64,000 bases of DNA, from NCBI GenBank assembly GCA_009869945.1, contig WIXG01000142.1:62001-126000 (forward strand), written 5' to 3'. A program made the translations under genes and the position numbers. The DNA is from Mesaphorura yosii (taxonomy: Eukaryota; Arthropoda; Collembola; Poduromorpha; Tullbergiidae). The notes under the pieces are model-generated. The model was not told the origin of the DNA. It worked only from the letters and a program-made list of their open reading frames with translations, and did not search any database. Positions 60,320-64,000 of the stretch are shown here, piece by piece (position 1 is the stretch's first letter; every line of letters starts with the position of its first letter).

Positions 60320-61533
60320 AGCACCAGCGAAGGGCTCCGAGTAGAACTCCTGGTGGTGGTGGATTCCGTAGATTTCGCTCACTCGTCCTGGTCTCCACCA
60401 CGAGGCCTGGCACCTCTCACCTCCTCACACACCGCCGTGCAGCGACGCTGGAGGAGTACAGCCGCAATACTTCGCATACAAACATGTCCAAATACGGAAA
60501 CTTCATGAGGGTGTCGTAGTCAAGGCGAGAGCCGCCGTCACCCTCCATGGCACCTGAAATCTCCTCGTGGAGCCTTCGCTGCGCCTTGGGGTTCATCGCC
60601 AACTCATAAAGTCCGTACATCAAGAGCGTGGCAGGGCCCTTCCATCCCCGCAAAGAAAAACACGAACGACTGCGACAAGAGAAGCTCCTCCGAGAGCCGG
60701 TCGCCGTCACGGGTAGCCTCCGTCAGGAGCTGGAGGAGGTCGTCCTTCTCTCCTCGCTCCTCGCGGCTCCTCATTAAATTTTCGATGGTTGCCCTGAAGA
60801 AGTGGACCGCTTAGGGGTCGGGGCGAATGAGGTTGAAGAGGTTGGCAAGGCGGAAGAGTCAGGGCACGAGTTGCGGCTGTCGGTGTCGCACTATCGCCCT
60901 CTGCTCCTCCCTTGTGTACGGGGAGTTGTTGTCATTTGATTCGAGTATTCCCCTGTCTTCCAAACAAAGGACAGAGGAGGCGATGAGCTGAAGGAGGTAT
61001 TTGTTGATGGGGCCCACAAACTCCAGCAGAGACCCCTCGGCGTGTCCCAGTTGCTCCCGGAGGAAGGCCACGAGCTCCGTCGGGGAGTCGTGGAGGCGCT
61101 AGTGGATTCGGCGGATTCTGGAGGTGGAAAAAGCCTGATAGAGGATGACTTTGAGGCGCTTCCACTCCTCCCCAGTGGCAAAGCTGAGCATTTTGTTCCT
61201 TGTGGGGTCAGAGTGGGAGCCTGGCGAGTGACGATCAGGGAAGTGAGGAAAGTCCCGCTGACTGACGGTCTTGGCGAGGTCCAAATCGATGAGCATCAGA
61301 GCGGAGCCAGCGTAAGCGGCTGATTTGACTACAGCACCGTACTTGAGCGCCTGATAAGTCTCGCACTCCCGCATCCGAAGAATGTTGGGGTCATTTCCAG
61401 TGACTTCGTTGGAACTGAGGTCAAGAAGCTGGGATGGAGCTGGAGGTTTCATCAGGAGGACGTATTTGCGGATGAGGGCCACCAGGACGGCCTCGACGGA
61501 AACAAATCCAGCGGTTTGCAGTACAAGATACAT
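60320..61533 (-). pseudogene. Cytochrome P450 pseudogene, intronless, truncated
   Basis: A GC-rich stretch reading as a microsomal P450 on the minus strand. Recognised in order: an N-terminal hydrophobic segment from 61533; the helix C region GEEWKRLKVILYQAFS; helices F-G (VAFLREQLGHAEGSLLEFVG); the pre-I region (RDGDRLSEELLLSQSFVFFFAGME); helix I/J (LLMYGLYELAMNPKAQRRLH); the ExxR helix (FVCEVLRLYSSS); and IYGIHHHQEFYSEP, the stretch that precedes the haem loop. The Cys-containing haem loop itself is absent. In-frame stops lie at 61099, 60859 and 60811, and the frame shifts near 60645 and again after the ExxR helix, so it cannot encode an enzyme. It has no introns although neighbours do, and its composition is clearly richer in G and C than its surroundings. 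Confidence 0.85.
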
Positions 61534-61596
61534 TTTGTGCTGATTGTAATGAGTTAAGTTGGAAGACTGACCGAGGGCCGCAATTAGCCGAGCATT

Positions 61597-61908
61597 TTAG
61601 GTATCCATCTTTGTGTGGATGTCCTTGATCGAGTCAACCTTTTTGTTGATCTCCTTATCGATCTCGGTATCTACGTATAGATGGGAAAGAAAAGAAAATC
61701 TCAATCTAATATGATTAGATTAGGTCGTATTACCGAGAGGCGGCTTGACTCTTGCCAGGGTGTCATTGATGGCTGTTAGATAAGGAATAAACCAATCCAC
61801 TGGAGTTGCGCCCGGCTGAGAGTAACTGGCGGAAGTGTTAGCAGGAGAAGCTCCTGCACACACACCAAAAATTGAAATACCAAAGACAGGGAACAAGAAT
61901 AATTTCAT
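61597..61908 (-). CDS. Small secreted protein, 82 residues
   Basis: Two exons (61734-61908 and 61597-61670), phase 1 junction. Residues 1-20 form a signal peptide (MKLFLFPVFGISIFGVCAGA). The mature 62 residues have no cysteine: a Ser/Thr/Pro-rich start, a central segment VDWFIPYLTAINDTLARV with one N-glycosylation site (NDT), and a charged amphipathic end (TEIDKEINKKVDSIKDIHTK). No family is recognised. It lies between the P450 relic and the second EB-module gene, on the same strand as both; no link between them is implied. Confidence 0.7.
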
Positions 61909-62902
61909 AACTGCGCAGTGGAGGTTGGAGCAACTTTAGATCTTCTTTCTCTTTGATTTGAATGGCGAATGCAGGATGTTGTTGAGATTTGGTTGGAACC
62001 GCAGCAAGACACTCGTCCTCCTGTCTTCCTACTACACTTGCTAAATTCTTGATCGGACCTGTCTTGTGAAAGGCCGTGTGTGTAGGCCGTTGTTGGTGAC
62101 CAGTCGCATTAATGCAAGGAATTCATAATCTATTTTTCAGTTTTCACGCTCGTCTCGTTCGTAATTAGTACATAAAAAATATACGTGAAGTGCCTCGGCA
62201 AGTTTAGCCCATGCAATTTCATGCTCTAGGCGCATATGCTTTTGGAGCGGGCGAGAGGTTCATGCCCACCAGGCAGGCGAGAGACCTCACACCTTCATGG
62301 AAATGGACAATAATCCACGTGGGACAACTGTGCCCGAGAAGTTTGCACTCATTCTCCGGGCAGGGCAAGTAATTGCGAGACCTTGAAACAAAAATTCAAC
62401 GGAACAAGAATGGAGGCACGTATTTTATGCAAATAGTATTACAATTTTGAGGTGCGGGTCTTAATTCTCATGCTCCAAGCCTCCATATGGGAAATCCGTT
62501 TAATAAGACTAAAACTTGAACCAGCCAGGCCACATTTTAAAGAAATCCGAAGATTCCAGTGTTGCGTTTGTAGATAGAGCGTTTTTATTTCCAGTACCCG
62601 AGTAGGATTAGAAAATGTTCTAGTATTACGAGAGGACGAGCTACGAAGGTCCTGCGGAATGAAATTAAAAAGAGCTGAATAAATTACACTTTCTCGTACG
62701 GAACGAGACTGGGATTAGGCATTCAGTGTTCTCTACGGGGAAGGTTACCGGTGCTTAATTAATGTTAATTAACTTAACCAGCTAATGCATTAGTTGCAAC
62801 TCTTAAGAACTTGTCCTGGCCTAGTCCTAGTCAGACATTAAGTCAAACTCCTTATTGCAATATCTGAGTATATGAGATCCTGCGAAGTGAATTAAATTAA
62901 CT
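61909..62902. other. Intergenic, nothing recognised
   Basis: Upstream of the small secreted gene and 3' flank of EB-module gene 2. No TATA box, exon or repeat was convincing. Confidence 0.4.
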
Positions 62903-63889
62903 CTACGTTCCACCGCCATTCCCGTTCTTCCTTGCATTTGCATTCGTGTACACGAGGGAACTCGTCTGTGTTGGTTCTTCGTCGATTGAAGTCGACAAAA
63001 TTGGATTTTCTGGTCTGTTCACTACGGAACGAAGAAAAAACAACACAAACATCGTTCATCAGATATTTGACATGGCATGGCTTTAATTAAAGCGTGCGAA
63101 ATTCGACTCACGGTAGGCCTGTCTGTCATTCATCTGCATTGCCGAGTGTCTGTTGCCGTCTGTAATTACCACCGAGTCTTGACTGCCACGATGCGCCCCG
63201 TGGCTCCTGCCCATCGTCATTTGCTTCTTTACCTTCTTCAAAGAGACGTTCATGAGTCTTGGGTTCGCCGTGTTAAATATTGTCCGGTTTTCTCGGAATC
63301 TTGCTCTGCAATGGAAAAATGGTGATATCATTCAATGCTTAATATTATTATGCTCTTATTGGCAGGGCCATTCAGGAGCAGGAAGGCTTACTTTGCAAAT
63401 AGTCTCATCACGACGCACAATGTGACCGACATCAGAGCCAGGCCGACGATCACTCCAATCATTGTCGGGTCCGTCTTGGGCCCAGTGTCCATGTGAATGT
63501 GAACCCGCTCTGCGTTAAGTTAGTTAATAGACTTGGCTATTAGGTCAAGCGAGTAAAATGACCTCATAACACTACAATGAACTTAATGTTGCCGCCATCG
63601 TCGTTTCGTTTATTACCTCTGCAAATATCTCGTTCGGACGCTGAGACGGTGTATCCTTTCATGCAGCTACAGATTTCTTCTCGGCACTCTGTAAAGTAGC
63701 CCGAACATCGGCGCGTGCGATTGCATGGACCGCGAAGTGGCACATCAGCCACGTACGCCTCTTCACAGTTTCCCGACTTGTCAGTCATGGGCATGAAATT
63801 GTCTTGACATGAACAGGCTCCATTGCGACATTTTACAAAGTCTCCGATGCAGGCACGAGTCGCACTGCAGACTTCGCCCAAGCGTGCGT
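62903..63889 (-). CDS. EB-module type I membrane protein 2 (partial; 5' part beyond window)
   Basis: Four exons visible: 63617-63889, 63392-63509, 63112-63305 and 62903-63021, about 234 residues of the C-terminal part. The first visible exon encodes two Cys-rich EB-type modules in one exon (EVCSATRACIGDFVKCRNGA, CSCQDNF; then VPLRGPCNRTRRCSGYFTEC, CSCMKGY). The next gives the transmembrane helix (MIGVIVGLALMSVTLCVVM) ending RLFAK, followed by ARFRENRTIFNTANPRLMNV. Exon structure, intron phases and this block match EB-module gene 1 closely, so they are paralogues. The distal tail differs: basic (KKVKKQMTMGRSHG), then ending KNGNGGGT without a PDZ-ligand pattern. It needs upstream exons to the right of the window for its signal peptide and any further modules. 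Confidence 0.8.
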
Positions 63890-64000
63890 CTGTAAATGCG
63901 ATAAGAGAAAATCGGTTTAGCCGGGCAAGAATCTGAAAACATGGAGCTGGATTCCAATTTAAGCGAGTTTGTCGAGTTACGAGTCACTGATTGCTGTACT
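63890..64000 (-). other. Intron of EB-module gene 2 running off the window
   Basis: Begins at the acceptor of the two-module exon (ATTTACAG) and continues past the window edge. No exon is seen in it. Confidence 0.5.

Overview
The window is animal nuclear DNA. Genes are split into many short exons with GT-AG introns, mostly 60-150 bp. The two small genes with upstream TATA boxes, the arthropod-like TCAGTT initiator near one of them, and the gene set point to an arthropod (insect, springtail or crustacean). I cannot name the species. I saw no rRNA, tRNA, CRISPR array, complete transposon or virus-like element.

Layout. 1-15.9 kb: ribonuclease kappa (minus strand), a long exon-poor stretch with three candidate coding exons, then an MFSD14/HIAT1-like transporter. 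15.9-20.8 kb: an Orai calcium channel gene converging on WDR27. 21.1-29.0 kb: an unrecognised large, low-complexity, probably nuclear protein (minus strand), a SIAH-like RING protein and the peroxisomal carrier SLC25A17/PMP34. 29.4-37.3 kb: the nucleoporin NUP133 (minus strand), carrying a complete acyltransferase-like gene on the opposite strand inside one intron, head-to-head with V-ATPase subunit F. 38.6-49.0 kb: a single-pass membrane protein with a mucin-like ectodomain and one EB-type cysteine module; its 6.5 kb intron holds a small secreted-peptide gene on the other strand. 49-58.8 kb: gene-poor DNA. 58.8-64 kb: a small SRI-domain protein, a cytochrome P450 pseudogene, a small secreted protein, and the 3' half of a second EB-module membrane protein, clearly a paralogue of the first.

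Most genes are unrelated housekeeping functions (nuclear pore, V-ATPase, peroxisome, calcium entry, RNA/chromatin). No operon-like pathway is seen. The local links are structural: two divergent promoters, two nested genes, convergent gene ends with short gaps, and the EB-module paralogue pair.

The most notable signals are these. The Orai copy has lost the highly conserved basic residues of the inner pore. The nested acyltransferase has Cys where the catalytic His of HHxxxDG should be. The EB-module paralogues share an unusually conserved transmembrane/juxtamembrane block of no function known to me. Four separated candidate first exons are all phase-compatible with MFSD14 exon 2. Exon joins were made by eye from splice signals, frame and family alignment from memory; no search was run.
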